NCBI GenBank assembly: GCA_015501075.1
Contig: JADNYJ010000118.1
Span: forward strand, 62,001-126,000
DNA from: Gymnopilus junonius
Taxonomy: Eukaryota > Basidiomycota > Agaricomycetes > Agaricales > Galerinaceae
DNA: 64,000 nucleotides
Direction of reading: 5' to 3'
In this document: one piece after another, positions 25,843 to 38,638 of the stretch
How positions within the stretch are numbered: the stretch's first letter is position 1
Layout of the letters: each line of letters begins with the position of its first letter
Translations under genes and position numbers: made by a program
Notes under the pieces: generated by a model
The model's input: the letters and a program-made list of their open reading frames with translations, nothing else
Told to the model about the DNA's origin: nothing
Database searches by the model: none

Positions 25843-26257
25843 CTATGATTGCTTGAAATGAGAACAAAACTGACCGAGAACATATTCCGTCGTCAGATGA
25901 CTGAAATCATTCTTCTCCCGTCCGAAGACTGCATGAGTGACCGTACACCGAGTGAAAAGCCGAGCCTCCACGGTGAGAATGAAACGCTGGTGTCGAGGTA
26001 AATGATAGACGTAGGGTGAAAACCGAGTAGAGCTGACTTTAATGCTCAAAGAAGAGATCTTGAAAATGCGATTGAGCGCACTAATCGCCTTCCTTGGCTG
26101 CCTGATGAGTAAAATGGATAGTCAGCCAAAGTTCAGACTGCAGCATCTACCAAAGAATGAAGGCAGAAAGTTTGTCAGTTTGGAACTTTGAGTGATAACT
26201 GACTTACTTGTCGAATGCACCCTCTCTATGAGGTATTCGGCTTGAGGTGTCGGCCAT
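25843..26257 (-). CDS. Tentative small protein gene, unrecognised
   Basis: A plausible first exon starts at ATG 26257 (MADTSSRIPHREGAFDK) and ends at a good GTAAGT donor. If the intron is spliced to an acceptor near 26113 (CAG before GCAGCC), the frame joins an open stretch (IFKISSLSIKVSSTRFS... to HFKQS) ending at 25843, about 100 residues in all. I do not recognise the product and see no signal peptide or membrane helix. Other splice choices lead to early stops. A longer gene continuing towards 25540 on the same strand is also possible. Confidence 0.25.
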
Positions 26258-28698
26258 CTTTTGCTTCATGGTTTCTTTGAAAAATAAGGCATTGTCACTC
26301 AAACGCACCAGTCACGGATCTAGGTAACGTGAATTTCTCATCACATGATCTTTGCGACTCCCGAGTTAGGCTCTTGTCGGGCTCGGTCGCCCGTGCTTAT
26401 AATCCCGATGTCGAACCGCAGCCAAGCTAGATCTATTCCCAGTTGGCAAGCAATTGTCAAATATTATAAACGATATTAAGTATAACAAAGGCAAATTGGC
26501 AAAGCTTGTTTATTTTTAAACTGTAAACAGCACGATACTACTAAGTATGAAGCGACTGAGAACAGGAACATCATCCCACAGCAACGCAGCTAGTTCCTAG
26601 TTATCCTCCGCCAGGCAAAAAAATTTGAGGCCATAGTTTGATGTATAAGATTTCTACAACCCTTTACCAGGATTACTTTATTCTGCATTCCAAAATTCCC
26701 GTGGCTCCAGAAGTCAGCAGAAAATGTCAATAAGTCAACTTCATTTCAGTGAAGGGGTACCGTCGATATGTCTATTCGAAGTGTGACATTACCGGCATTA
26801 TCACCCAACAAACATTCCATAGTGGAGAGAAACATAATGTCCCAGATTCCCAGTAATTAACATGGAAATGGAAGTGTTAGTCACACATAAAGAAAGGCAT
26901 GCTCGGAAAAGACTGGATCAGACTGCATGCAAGCTGACATCAAAACCGAGCGAGATGTTGAAACAACGGTTTTTTTCCCCACTTGGGTCAATTTAGTAGG
27001 TATCCAATACATCAAATAGCCGTAATTGATGTCGAAGCAAACCCGAGTTCTTAAACTTGTGGCCAGAACGTTCTTCACTGTCCCTGGCAAAGTCGATGGA
27101 CCTAGGGCGGACACCAATTCAAGAGAGTTGGCTGTCAAATTATAAGAGGACCGCGTCTATGTCAATATTAATTAATTCATTTAATTAAGCTTCTCGGCCG
27201 CTGGGCGACGGTGGGAATGAGGAGAAAAAGGAACAGGAAATTGCGTTAGAAAATAGGTGAGCAGGAGAGAAATTTATGTCGTTTATCCATATGAGATCGA
27301 CATTGGTTGTCTCTTCACTTCTTCATTAGATTGGAAAATTGTACGAAACTTGAATTTCTTCTCTCGACCTCTTCCATGAATGTCATGGCCTTGGGATCTT
27401 CGCCGCTAATGCTTCAGTTTTCGATACAGAGGTTTGCCTTTTCAAATTGCGCATTACTATTCCTCGACTTTCAGTAGCTCTGAACTGCACCCTCTACGAC
27501 TGCAAGTGACCATCGTTTCATCTCAGCCTGTTCCCTCTGGGTCCTATTTAAAACTTTGAACGCATGTCCATCGAAAACGTCAGGTCGTCAGTGGTTTTAG
27601 CTGAAACGTCTGGCTCCATGTGGGGACCACATTTTTTCTTCCCGCAGTCATTTTCCAGTATATTTGAATTACAGTAAAACTTGAGTAAAACGACTCCATT
27701 TTCGACAAACTTTTACTGAACAGCAACATTCGCCTGCTTCACATTTTGTGTGCTCTACGATATTTCGCATTTCCTATAGTCAGAACCGAACCTTTCTCAG
27801 ACTCATTCTAACTAATTTAAGTTTCCTCCTTGTTCTTCGCTCATGAACGTGCCTCAACCTCTTATTATAGGTCTTTTCTCCGCCTGTTTACTCACGTCAA
27901 CGTTGCGTATTTCCACAACTGTCATCATTGGTTCATGACTTACCCGCGTGCACAGCCGTAAGGCCAATTCAGGAATCGATGACTATTCCTTCACGTTCTT
28001 AAGTCCTTTCTCGTGATGTATTCTGTCATCAGGCTAAAAATGCCATTCCTTACTTCTGCGCCACAGACAAAAGCCGCCTAATCTCGTTTGGCACTAGTAC
28101 ACATCCGGTAAGTTTGGCCATATCGGAGAGCCTTACTTTCTTTACTTCGCATTTTCCTCTTAGCGTGTTCCAGGCTAGTATTGAATAACACCAGAAAATC
28201 TTCAAGCATCTTTATTTGCTCCACCGCCCCAAGCCACTAGATTACACAAATCCGGCCCTACTCTCCTGCAAGTGGTCGTTTGCTTCCTGCGGCACCGATA
28301 AGCGACTGGCGCCAAGTTTCTAAAGGCCATGTGGAGGTAAAAATAGAACCCTACCTCACATATTGTCTTTCTGGTGTTCCGAGTCGCCACCATAACGGGA
28401 GAATACCATTGGCGTGCAATTAAATATGTTATTTATTAACTTAATTTCTTCCAGCCCCGTTACGTTTGCTCCCCGTCTGTAGAGTGCTTAACTAAGCTCA
28501 AGCTACGATGAGATGAATATTCACGTCATTTTTTGGTAGATTTTGTTGGTCCTTTGTGTCTCGTAGACTCGACTCCACGAACCATCGTCAACGCAGAAAT
28601 CATATAAAAGGAGGCCGAGGTCTCAACTCCCTCTCTGATTCAATGGCTGGACGCGACATCTCAAGCTTGAGCACTTCTTTACCTACCAGATCATCAAC
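26258..28698. other. Intergenic, no gene recognised
   Basis: AT-rich DNA with short frames only. Stretches near 27.5-28.4 kb are pyrimidine-rich and could be the 5' control region of the secreted-protein gene at 28699, but no specific site can be named. Confidence 0.35.
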
Positions 28699-29249
28699 AT
28701 GTTCGCTACTCGGTCCTTCGTTTCTTCCTAGCTCTCACCGGACTCTCCGTCTCTGCGAGCCCAGCCCCAATCGAGAAACGTGCAGACGCATCTAACGTCC
28801 TGTCCATCATCGACACTCTGAAAAATTCGACTTTATCTATTCTCCTTCGACTTAGTACGTTCCATTCCCGTCTTCGAGTTGCTTCTTGCTCATGATTAAC
28901 TCCACTTCCCCACCTCTTATCACACATTCTTTCGTATTAAGCAACGCAGCGACTTCGAAGACCGTTTCGCCCTTAATTTCTGACCTCATCACGGCCCTCA
29001 ACACCGCCAGTCCTCTCTCGCCACGCTTGGAACTGTTGACGCCACGTCTAGAGGTACCACCACAGACGTCGCTAACGTCATCGCACCCATTGTCTCGGTA
29101 AGTCAACCTTCTTAAAACTGAAATAATGGCGATCCTCACTCTATAAATCTTGAGGTCGAATTTCAATTTATATGACATTCACGTCTTCCCACAAGGTAGC
29201 AACACTTTCCTTTGCTGCGTCCGCAGTTCAGAACCAATTAACATTTTAA
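28699..29249 (+). pseudogene. Small secreted protein (HsbA-like?), two frameshifts
   Basis: The start MFATRSF at 28699 runs into TAG at 28729, but a +1 frame continues as a signal peptide and mature start (FLALTGLSVSASPAPIEKRA, then DASNVLSIIDTLKNST). After an intron (about 28859-28950) the second exon reads TSKTVSPLISDLITALNTA. It then changes frame again at about 29010 to TSRGTTTDVANVIAPIVS. A third exon ends in AVQNQLTF. The amphipathic pattern and the signal peptide with KR near its end resemble small secreted fungal proteins, possibly of the hydrophobic-surface-binding (HsbA) type. That assignment is tentative. Both breaks are one missing base. Either the gene is dead or the assembly lost two bases. 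Confidence 0.45.
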
Positions 29250-30046
29250 ATAATTGATGTATTGATTGATTGAGGAGGGTATACAGAATTGCGTTGCTGC
29301 GATAACCTAAACAGCGGGAATACGATGGAGGAGTGGCACCCTACACGATGGAAATGGGAATAGGAATAGAGCGGGAACGGAATAGAATATGAGAGAATAT
29401 TATAGAAGGAAACGGAAATGGAATAGGACCTCCGAAATGAGAAGAAGCGATGCGTGTGAGTGTGCGTGAAGTGAACGAGTAAGTGAGTGAGTGAGTGTAT
29501 GCCTGTGAGTTGTGCGTTTGCGTATTGATCCACGCTTGTGCGTAGCATAGGATAGCAGCGTTCTTTTAGCTGCGACAGATGAAAATGAAGATGAACGCGA
29601 AAAATCCAGCGGGTTGTAAGGCAGTAGTAAACGGGAAATGAACGAGAATTTTACCGAACAAAGATAACGTGAAAGGGCAGAAGAAAAACACCCCCCCATT
29701 GTCCCAAGTGAGAACTCGCAAATGGTAGACGAAAGAAAAACGTGGGGTAAGATTTGGTCCATGATAATGAATGCTGAACGCGGCGGAGGATGAAGTGGGT
29801 TTGATGTCAAGTCAAGTACATTGAAGAATGGAAGTCTGAATCACAGTCCAAAGATAAGAAATGATCATGACTGTGTGAGTCCCTCGGGTTCGTGTGTGAG
29901 AGTGAGTGAGAAAGTGAGTGTGAGTGGGTGGGTAAGTGAATGAGTGAGTCATATCCAGTCAACTGGAACACGGAGACAACTGGAACACGGAGAGAGAGAA
30001 AGAGGGTACAAAGGTGCGAAAAGGGATCAGTCGCCCCAGCTGACGA
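29250..30046. other. Spacer with GTGA microsatellites
   Basis: GTGA-type simple repeats lie near 29475-29500 and again at 29890-29950. The rest is unremarkable. The part next to 30047 is probably the 3' UTR of the LAMTOR-like gene, which is on the minus strand. Confidence 0.4.
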
Positions 30047-31251
30047 CTATCGGCGCCGTATTCCGTAAAGTAAACGGTGCTCGGATCGAGATGAAGCGGG
30101 AGAAATCAAGAGCGTAGGGTTCGTAGGAGGAGAAATATCCACACGTCTAGGTCTAGCTTCGTGCTGAGATTCATTTGATAGTCCGCGGCCAGTCGTACCT
30201 TCACGAGGTTGAGGTAGAAATTGAGATTGAGAAGGCGTAGGCGTATCATCTTCACCCGTAACAGTGGTGGTAGTGCCGCCATCCGGGAATGACGTTGCAG
30301 CAGACGGGTTCTCCGTCTCCACGTTGCTGCTCGAGGAAGGCGAAGCGACTTCGCCCGCTTTCTTCTTCGTCCTTCCTCTTCTCAGCGCATGGGAACCTGA
30401 AGGTGAAGAAGCCCCAATGGGCACCGTTCTCCGCGAGTTGACGAGCCTAAGGTTGAGAATTGGGGTGCGAATGTACCGTTCCGACGAATCGGGGTCATGT
30501 AAGGAGGATGTGTTCCTGGAAACTATCGAAGACGACCTCGAGTGTTCGTCTTCTGGAGGAAGCTGTACGAGGGCGGATAGGGAGGAAGAGGAGGACGTGT
30601 GATGATGGAGGGAAGGGATCAGCGGAGCGCCGACGTGGGCATGAATGGGCCCTTGAATGGGCGTAACCGACAGTGGGGATGGAGATAGGGTATGTGATGG
30701 ACGGTGGTGCGTGGTGGAAGTCGATACGGAGCGGGAGGAAGACGACTGAGAATTTGAGGGGTCTATGCTCACGGAGTGCTTTTGGTTGTGGAGGTTGAAG
30801 GGCAGACGAGAGTTGACGTTGACCATTTTTCTATTCGAATTTCGAAAGAAAGAGGATAAGGAATAAAATCGTGATTTGATAGGAAAATTTGACGTACCCC
30901 TCTTTCGAGCGAACAATGCTCGACAATCTCTCTTTCAATTTTTGTTGGCTTGAAGCAAGCGTATCCGCAGGGGAGCTAAGGAGAAGAACACAGAGAACAA
31001 TCAACGAACATTAGAGATTTCATAACTTCCCAATGCGCAGCACTCACGGTGATATGTACTCGTCGATGTTGGTGACAGCGGGAATTAGGTGCGACCTTTC
31101 GTTAGGTGTTTCCTGAACGGCCACAATCCTTGGGTTAGTAATGCACATAAAGACGGGGTATACGGAAACGCACAATGTCAGTTATCGTGGCTGCCCTCCT
31201 CCTGCCACCCCGAAAACAGCACGCTAGTATGTTGGTGAGGAAGGCCGCCAT
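30047..31251 (-). CDS. LAMTOR1/Ego1-like lysosome-membrane anchor protein
   Basis: Four exons join cleanly: ATG 31251, then introns near 31110-31170, 30975-31050 and 30840-30900. The N-terminus MAAFLTNILACCFRGG has a Cys pair suited to palmitoylation. It is followed by ETPNERSHLIP, then by a helix (PADTLASSQQKLKERLSSIV) and RSKEGKMVNVNSRLPFNLH. This pattern fits the LAMTOR1/p18 family (Ego1/Meh1 in yeast), the lipid-anchored subunit that tethers Ragulator/EGO and Rag GTPases to the vacuole for TORC1 control. The last exon encodes a long Ser/Thr/Pro-rich tail of about 270 residues, far longer than in known LAMTOR1, and probably disordered. The family call rests on the N-terminal third only. 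The gene has no frameshift. Confidence 0.5.
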
Positions 31252-32381
31252 GCATTCCTTTCCAGAAATGCAGTTTGTCGTGCTTTTGATATAGAAAAAA
31301 GGGGAAAGAAAAAAAAGGGCTCTAAAGACAGGAAACAGAAGGGATTTTAAGGATAAAGTGAAAAGGTGAAAGAGTGATGGAGGAGCAGAGCAAAGGCAAA
31401 GCGTTATCAAGTAGTGGCAGAACGGAATAAAAGGGTTTCCTGACCATGTGACTCGGCAATTTCAATTTCGGGAACTGCGAACCACGAGGCCGGCGATCGA
31501 GACCCTTGATGGCACGTCATCTATTTGGCGTTCTCGGGTCGAAAAAATACGCTAAAAATACACCTTGAACGCGTCTTCCGCTGAGCTCACCCAAAGAGAA
31601 CATCGAGAACGGCGAGAGAAAAACGGAGAAGTATCTAATGCTACGTATTATTGCGCAGCTCCTCTTCGGCGGAATACTTGCGGAATACCGTACAGACGTG
31701 CTGTCAGCTTACGAAATGGTTGTTGTAACACGACAGATTTCTCTTTAGCGGGGCCAATTCGGCTTGAAGTCGGTGTAGAGAATAGTGACCTGGGCGCTGA
31801 GGTTCACTCTGAGGAATGGAAACTGTTATAATTGGAGTATTCGTAGTTAGGGTTTCCTGAGAACTTGAAGAGAAGGTTGAGCGTCCTTTAGCACCGGTGT
31901 TTGCTTTTTCCTTGACCCCAAGTCATCTTGAAGGGAATACAAATCAAGTAGCCGATAATTTATAATATTTACACTGTACAGTACTAGCGCACAAGTGAGA
32001 ACACGAGGCCGGTGATCGAGACCAAGTTTATCCTAAATGCAACCTTAGAGAGGGAACCAAACACGCGCAGTTGAATCATAGATATGGCGTTGAAAATAGC
32101 CTACGCTAGATGGTCTGGGTGAAAATATATTTCTTTGGACTTTGCAGTTGACAGTTGGCACTGAGACTTCCACAAATGAGATACAATGGCAAGACAAGAC
32201 AAATCGTTGAGTTCGGAAGGAGCAGTAGGCAGCCTAGGCTGTCATCCTATATCCATTTTTCAATGAATTCGGTGTCGAGCGTCTGTTTTTACCAATCCCA
32301 CGAGTCGCAATACGCTACAAAATTCTATGTTGAATTTCAATTTTCTGTTTAATTGTACATTACCATCTCTCTCGCAATGCA
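31252..32381. other. Spacer with orphan promoter copy
   Basis: No gene is seen. The stretch includes a 195-bp copy of the HNH gene's upstream region (given as a separate repeat entry). It also has a short repeated phrase (GAGGCCGGCGATCGAGACC near 31485 and a one-base variant near 32007). These suggest a duplicated gene copy once lay here and was lost. Confidence 0.4.
31771..31965. repeat. Direct repeat, copy 1 (orphan upstream region)
   Basis: This stretch matches 33745-33937 at roughly nine bases in ten over its length, in the same orientation, with a few small gaps. Shared blocks include GGGCGCTGAGGTTCACTCTG, AGCGTCCTTTAGCACCGGTG and AGTAGCCGATAATTTATA. Here no HNH gene follows on the minus strand, so the copy appears to be a leftover. 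Confidence 0.85.
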
Positions 32382-33659
32382 TCAAGTACCCATTGCAGCG
32401 GCATTTTGTTCGGACAACCGACGGTCATATAATCGACCCAATAGTTCAAGTTCCAATCGCTCTTTTCCTTCCCGAGTTCCCCAGATCTTAGCGTCTGATA
32501 AATCAAAGTTACCATCACCAAAGGTGTCATCGAATTCTTCATACGTCCGTCCAAGCTCGCCTGCGCCCTTCAGGTGCTTGAAAAGTCCTTGAACAAAATG
32601 GTCGGTGAATAAATCATCAAGGGGGAAGTGTTTCGGATCCTCGATATGGTCGAGTTGGAGGTGACAGCCATTGATATCTTCATTGCCGTTCGTGAATGCA
32701 GTTATTCGGTAATTGTTCTGTACGAGGAAAAAGTCGAGCCCTGAGGAAGGAAAGTGATCGTTACTCATTGGCACTCACGTTCGGATCCACCCCAAACTCA
32801 TAATTATCCCATGCATCATGCAAATCGCTTCTCATCGTGATAATGTTTTGCACTGAGTCGATCTTGGTCGGGCCACCCATGCAGGATATGTCTTCGTCAT
32901 CCGTGATCTTGCTCGGGTAACCTTTTCGTATCCACTACGATAGCGATGGTGTTAATAGTCAAATAGAGTGGAAAAGTAATACCACTTCAATATCATGTGC
33001 CCGCGGAAATATATGCGCAACTTGGAGACGACTATATGTCTGGGTTTTCAGGCCCGTGATGAGGCATTTGCCATCTCGCTTGTATGCACGAGAGCGGTAA
33101 TGGTGTTCCTGTCAGGGTGGAAAGGTTGGCATAATAATATGAGGATTTATGTAGCATTTACTAACATGCGCAGGGGTATTGGAACAGTGAGGACGCGAGA
33201 ACGTGCAATAGCGGGCACCAGACCGACACGAATAGGTTCACCAGCTGATGAGACTTTTTATAAGAACGGAATCTTCGAAGATTTTATGTAGGTTACTCAC
33301 CAGTAGAGAGCAATATGTAAGATCCTGGTGACGATCTGGACGTCGGACGGACATACCGCACCATGCTGCATTGTAGTAGTGTCATATGAGAAAACCGACC
33401 ACGGTGTCGCAGAAACGACGAATTGGAACAAGTATCTGTAAAACTCAGCCCACTGGAGGGTGCCATACTGCCAAAAGCCTTCAAATGCTTGATACGATAT
33501 CATGCAAGGCATGATGCCCTTACCAGCAATGACAGCTCCATCGAAATCATACACTTCCACATTGCGTCTCTGCAGGCGATCTGGTCTGCTGTCCATTATT
33601 GGAAGTTTGTATTCAAGTAGATTGCGCAGAAGAACAATAGGTGTGGATGTGGATGTCAT
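32382..33659 (-). CDS. HNH_2-type nuclease-like protein, one frameshift
   Basis: Exons on the minus strand start at ATG 33659 (MTSTSTPIVLL). They contain NVEVYDFDGAVIAG and, after introns, the HNH core: RDGKCLITGL, VAHIFPRAHDIE, KITDDEDISCMGG, DSVQNIITMRSDLHDAWDNYEFGVD. The two His in AHI and LHDAW and the Asn in QNII fit the HNH (PF13391-like) fold. Basidiomycetes carry many such genes, and their substrates and roles are not established. The end of exon 1 must be read in a different frame (SSPGSYILLST, phase-matched to the next exon), so a one-base indel lies at about 33340-33390. The C-terminal region is Glu/Asp-rich. The upstream region occurs twice in the window. Confidence 0.75.
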
Positions 33660-36037
33660 TGTGAATGAAACCTCGAACCTCGTGATACAAGCTCGGAACG
33701 TCACGTGCGAGTTGCGGGCAGTCGAAAACTCTTGCAGTCGGACCTCGGTGTAGAGAGTAGTGAACTGGGCGCTGAGGTTCACTCTGAGAAATGGAAACTG
33801 TCATAATTGGAGTATTTATAGTTAGAGTTCCCTTGAGAACTTGAAGAGAATGTTGAGCGTCCTTTAGCACCGGTGTTTGCCTTTTCGTTGACCCCAAGTC
33901 ATCAAGAAACACCAGTCAAGTAGCCGATAATTTATAAATTTCTAGGGATCATCCATCCCCATGAACTGCTGAGCTGGTGCGGGAGTTGCGCCACAATCAA
34001 GACATGAGAGTGGACGTCGTATTTATTCGGACCCGAGATCATCGGGGAAGTTCTGAGCTGGCGTGGTCGCAATGCGCATATAAAAGAGCGTCATCATTAA
34101 TCATTTCATACCAGTCAATGACATTAATTGCTTCCAAGCTGTCGACAGATGAAGCGAAGAAACTTCACATAGGTGGGGGGCGTAGAATAAGTGTTCAGAG
34201 AACAAATAGAAGATAAACCATTGAATGACATCCAAAATGCATCATAAAAGAGGCGGGCGAAATCGGCTGCAGAGAAAAAGAAAGTTTGGCGAAGCGACCT
34301 CTATAAGCAAAGAAAAACATCGATGAGAACACAGGCGAGATTGTAAATGATGCTAGTGAACCGCAGTTTCAATCGAAACCCAGAATATCATATATCACAA
34401 CCGGCGATGCTGAGATGATGGGAAATCTTGGAAGGTGATGACACTCTTCCAGGACATGTCCATGACTGAAGACAAGAGAACTCAAAACAGGTCCAAGAAA
34501 AAGAGGTGAAAATGTTAAGAAGAGAAAACGAACGAGAGCGAGTCCCACTGGCAGATTCCAAGAGGACATGGCAGCATTGCGACTCAAACGGCATCGAGAC
34601 ACGATCCAGGACCCAATCCGAATGATGCATAGCCTTCTCCACCTCAGCAAGATAATCACTGATGAATAATTTCGCTGCTTCATGCACTAGGTCAGGTACC
34701 ACAGCACAATGACGACGAAGGGGTATAATCAGAGTCTGGGGTTGGAGAGGGTCCAGTTTGGGTTGGGAAACGGAATACTATACCACGAAAAAATGAACCA
34801 GATGCTGAAAAAGAGGAGCAACTGGAGAGGAGACGATTTGAGATTATTACTCGCACTCGCTTTAAGTTTGAGGCCCACGCGAAATCGAGACTCGAGACTC
34901 GATCTCGGTAATTCTTGGCAATTACCAGTTGATATACTCTATATGAAGCGGCGTCGAAATCAAGTAGTTTAAAGAATAAGCGCTATCAGCACCTGGACTT
35001 CCGGCAGACGCGAAAACGGTTCTGGAACCAGGGAAACTAGGGTACAAGGCTTATCAGCGTTCACAACCTATTAGTTATCCGATGTCAATGAACAAATACC
35101 GCTAAAATGACAGGTTCAGTGTACGTGGCATAGATAGCACGTCTTCTTCCGCCACCAGGGTGTAATAACAGAGCGAAGTAGGGTGTAGGCGCACCAATCT
35201 TTCAATGAAAGCTCGAATGATACAGCCCACGATCGATTAGATGTAATCACCCTTTTCGAAGCACTGAACTAAGTTGATGAATAGTATGTATGAGACAACT
35301 ATAAACTTACCAAATACGTCGACGGTAAATGATGTAGTGCAGACATCGAGCACCATACTCGCAGATAGTCGATAGCTCTTTGATTCAAAGAGGTCGTTCA
35401 TTGTCCAAGTTTTTGAACTTTCACTGGATCAGGTGATTTACTTAGTCGGTAATATCCGGGTTCCTGTTGATGACGCGTGATGGTCAGACGCGACGCGCTT
35501 GGTTGTTTTCAACATGTTGCAGTCGCCTTCCTCCAATGCCTCTCATTTTACATCGCTGGCTCTCGTTCAACCCATAATGAATATTTGAATGCTAACTGGT
35601 ACGCATGGGTTTCTGGCATATTGTGTCGCCACTCAATGCCTTCTGATACGGAAACTTTGCTCAGCAGCTCAATTTCGCGCCACAACGTCCAATCACCTTC
35701 TACGACCTTGATGCTCTGCCAACGATTTTGTGCATCCTTAAACACCCTTTTCCAACATCGTCGACTGGATTTATTTCTCGATTCTTTCCTATCTTGTCTG
35801 CTTCCTTACCCAGCCTCCGGTCATGAGGTCAACTCTGCTAATTATAACCACCCAAAAAAGCAAAAAAATCTACACACCATCTCGTACACAGAAGCTTGCT
35901 TGACGCGCCAAATGCAATCTATTCTCACCCGCACTGTTGGAGTCGTGGGTTGGAATTGGAGTTGTTCAGTTAAATGAACAACGCCTTTGTCAATTTCCCT
36001 TCCTGACCTTTCCCAGGTCTTTTCCTTTTCTCCCAAG
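33660..36037. other. Intergenic with promoter-side repeat, no gene
   Basis: Apart from the HNH upstream region (repeat copy 2), I find only short frames without recognisable products up to the MFS gene. The last few hundred bases before 36038 should contain the MFS promoter, but no defined element can be named. Confidence 0.35.
33745..33937. repeat. Direct repeat, copy 2 (upstream of HNH gene)
   Basis: Upstream of the HNH gene start (86 bp beyond ATG 33659, on its 5' side), this copy matches 31771-31965. Being next to a gene, it is probably the functional promoter or 5' leader. Confidence 0.85.
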
Positions 36038-38638
36038 ATGATCGAAGAAAAGGCGTCTGATGAAAAACGTCTCAGTGTCGTCTCCTCCAGTGTTGATTTT
36101 GGTGGAGAATCGAGTTTACCGCCGCCACCGACTCTCACCCCTGAGGAAGAACGCAGGTTATGGCGGAAAGTCGATATGAGACTCGTTCCGATGCTTTCGC
36201 TCATGTACTTGCTGTCGTACATGGATCGAGGTGCGTGTTCTCGCGTTCTTGGAATTCAGGTTCTGGTTGATTCAGGTTATGTTTCTAAAGGCAATATCGG
36301 TATGCGCTACTGTTCATGTCTTCCAAACCATTCATCTTGATTGCGCGTAGGAAACGCGAGATTGCAGGGACTCGATACACAGCTTGGCCTTACAGGAAAT
36401 CGTTATAACATTGCCCTTGTGAGTCGACTCTGCTGAGTGAATACTATTCTGATGCTGATACATCTTGTGAAGACGATGTACTTCATTGTCAGTCTGAGAA
36501 TTTCAGCCCAGTAATAACCTCTAAACGCCTTCATAGCCATATTGTCTATTTGAATGCCCGGCCAAGTGAGCTTTTCGATGACTCTCCTAATATTTTTATC
36601 TGACCACGCTGTCAATGGCAGCCTTGTCCTCAAACGGTTCCACCCTTCCAGGCGAGTACTCTCGCTAGCACGTATCTTTTTAGCAGGTTTGAACCTGAAT
36701 CGAACCCCTCACGTACATAGGTGGCTACCAGGTATAACGGTGAGCTTGAATTGCAATAACGCCTTCTCCACGACTGATGGCACCATCCACCCAGATCGTA
36801 TGGGGCATCGTCATGTGAGATTCTTCCATTCAAAGAACCCCCTGCGATTTCACGTTGACATGTCCCCCCATCGGCTATAGGACGACTATGGGCCTCGTCA
36901 AAAAGTACGGTGTTGGAAACTTATTCTGTTTTGCCATTCAACCGGCTAATGACTAAAATAGCTATCCGCAATTGGTCGGGGTGCGTGTCTGCCTGGGAGT
37001 CGCTGAAGCTGGACTGTTCCCAGGAGTCGTTTACTAGTAAGAAATTTGCTTCAAGTTAAACTTTCAATTGGTTACTCATTTATTTGTCATCATATTCAGC
37101 TTATCTCTGTGGTATCCTCGCCATAAACTACAAGTCCGAATTGGACTCTTTTACGGAGCTGCGACGGTCGCTGGGGCGTTCTCTGGTCTCCTTGCTTTTG
37201 GTATCAGTTTTATGAGCGGCACTCGTAATTTATTAGGATGGTCTTGGATTTTCGTAAGCCCTCTTTGGATCTACCGGTATGAACAAATTATTCCTGACTA
37301 ATTTACGCGCTAGATCTTGGAAGGAATTGCTACCGTTTTGGTTGGAATTCTTGCAGCGTTTGGTAGGGTGACTTCATAGGGCTTTTTCGACCGGCGATGA
37401 CTTATAAGTCTATATTTATTTGCAGTACTGGTCGACTTTCCATCCACTGCAAAGTTCTTGACACCTGAGGAGCGATCATATCTTGTTCACGTAAAGAGTA
37501 AGTTTTCATTCGTTCCGTAATGCCATTTCCATGTTTTATTGACCCTTTCTTATAGAATACGATAATTCCTCTGTAGGAGAGGAAGAGAACTTTGAGATGC
37601 GTCACCTATGGGCCGCTATGGTCGATTGGCAGGTAAACAATTTGTTAATGTCTATCAGCGCGACTATTTATCATCATTTAGGTTTGGTTGCATATCTTGA
37701 TATACATGTCGATCGTTGGTCCTAGTAGGTGATCCACTAACTTAATCCGACTCTTTCTCACCAAATTTCAGTCTACGGAATTACACTCTTCTTGCCGTAC
37801 GTCTGCACCCAATGACCTCTATCGCTACCACTAACCCAGTTCTTTAGAACGATCATCAACTCCTTTGGACACACGCCGGCAGTCAGTCAGCTTCTAACAG
37901 TGCCTCCCTATATTTTCGCCAGTGAGTCTCTCCAATGTTCTAATATGCACGACTGGCTTCATTAACCTGGCCAATCCCAGCCACACTGCTTCTTATCTTC
38001 GCTTACTGCTCCGACAAGCTCAAAATGCGATCTCCGTTCATCCTTCTCGGGCTCACCCTCTGCCTGATCGGATTTTCAATCAACATCTCCAATGCACCCA
38101 ATGGCGTCAAGTACTTTGGCATATTCTTCTGTGTTGGCGGAGGTTATGCCGCCTTTCCTGGAATCGTTGCGTGGTGAGCTCGGTGCCAAACTGATACGTG
38201 GTTTTTGGGTTTCTTATCGTATTCTCGCCAGGCTAGGAAATAATTTGGCTGGTCAATATAAACGTGGTATTGGAATGGCCATCCATATCGGCGTTGGGAA
38301 TTTTAGCGGTGCTATTGCGTGTAATATTTATCGCAGCCAGGACGCCCCGCGTTACGTTATTGGCCGTAAGTCTCGCTTCTTGGATTATAATCACTCCTTA
38401 TAACCTATTAACGCCCTTCCTTCCTTTATTGATTAATTAATTAGATGGCTGCGAGTTGATGTTCGTCGGGCTCGGTTTGATCACCGTTCCAATCGCCATC
38501 GTCACCTACATCCATATCAACAAGCAACGCGACGCTGCGCAGAGAGAGGCGTTGGAAAGGGGTGAGGTGAACAAGTATACGCCGCAGCAGCTGAGGGAAA
38601 TGGGTGATAGGGCTCCTGATTTCCGATATACTCTGTGA
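36038..38638 (+). CDS. MFS transporter, anion:cation symporter (Dal5/Tna1-like)
   Basis: About 15 short exons join without any frameshift from ATG 36038 (MIEEKASDEKRLSVV) to TGA 38636-38638. The protein has the features of fungal ACS-family permeases of the Dal5/Tna1 group: cytosolic N-terminus with EEERRLWRKVDMRLVPML; helix 1 LSLMYLLSYMDRGNIGNARL; motif A-like region with GVRVCLGVAEAGLFPG; YLSLWYPRHKLQVRIGLFYG; LGWSWIFILEGI; and a late RGIGMAIHIGVGNFSGAIA. It sits in the plasma membrane with about 12 helices and imports an organic anion such as allantoate, nicotinate or a related vitamin; the substrate is not readable. Two oddities are a 9-nt exon (36291-36299, between introns 36231-36290 and the next) and a GC-AG intron (36652-36720). 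The final coding exon has a decayed copy at 46.2-46.5 kb. Confidence 0.9.
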
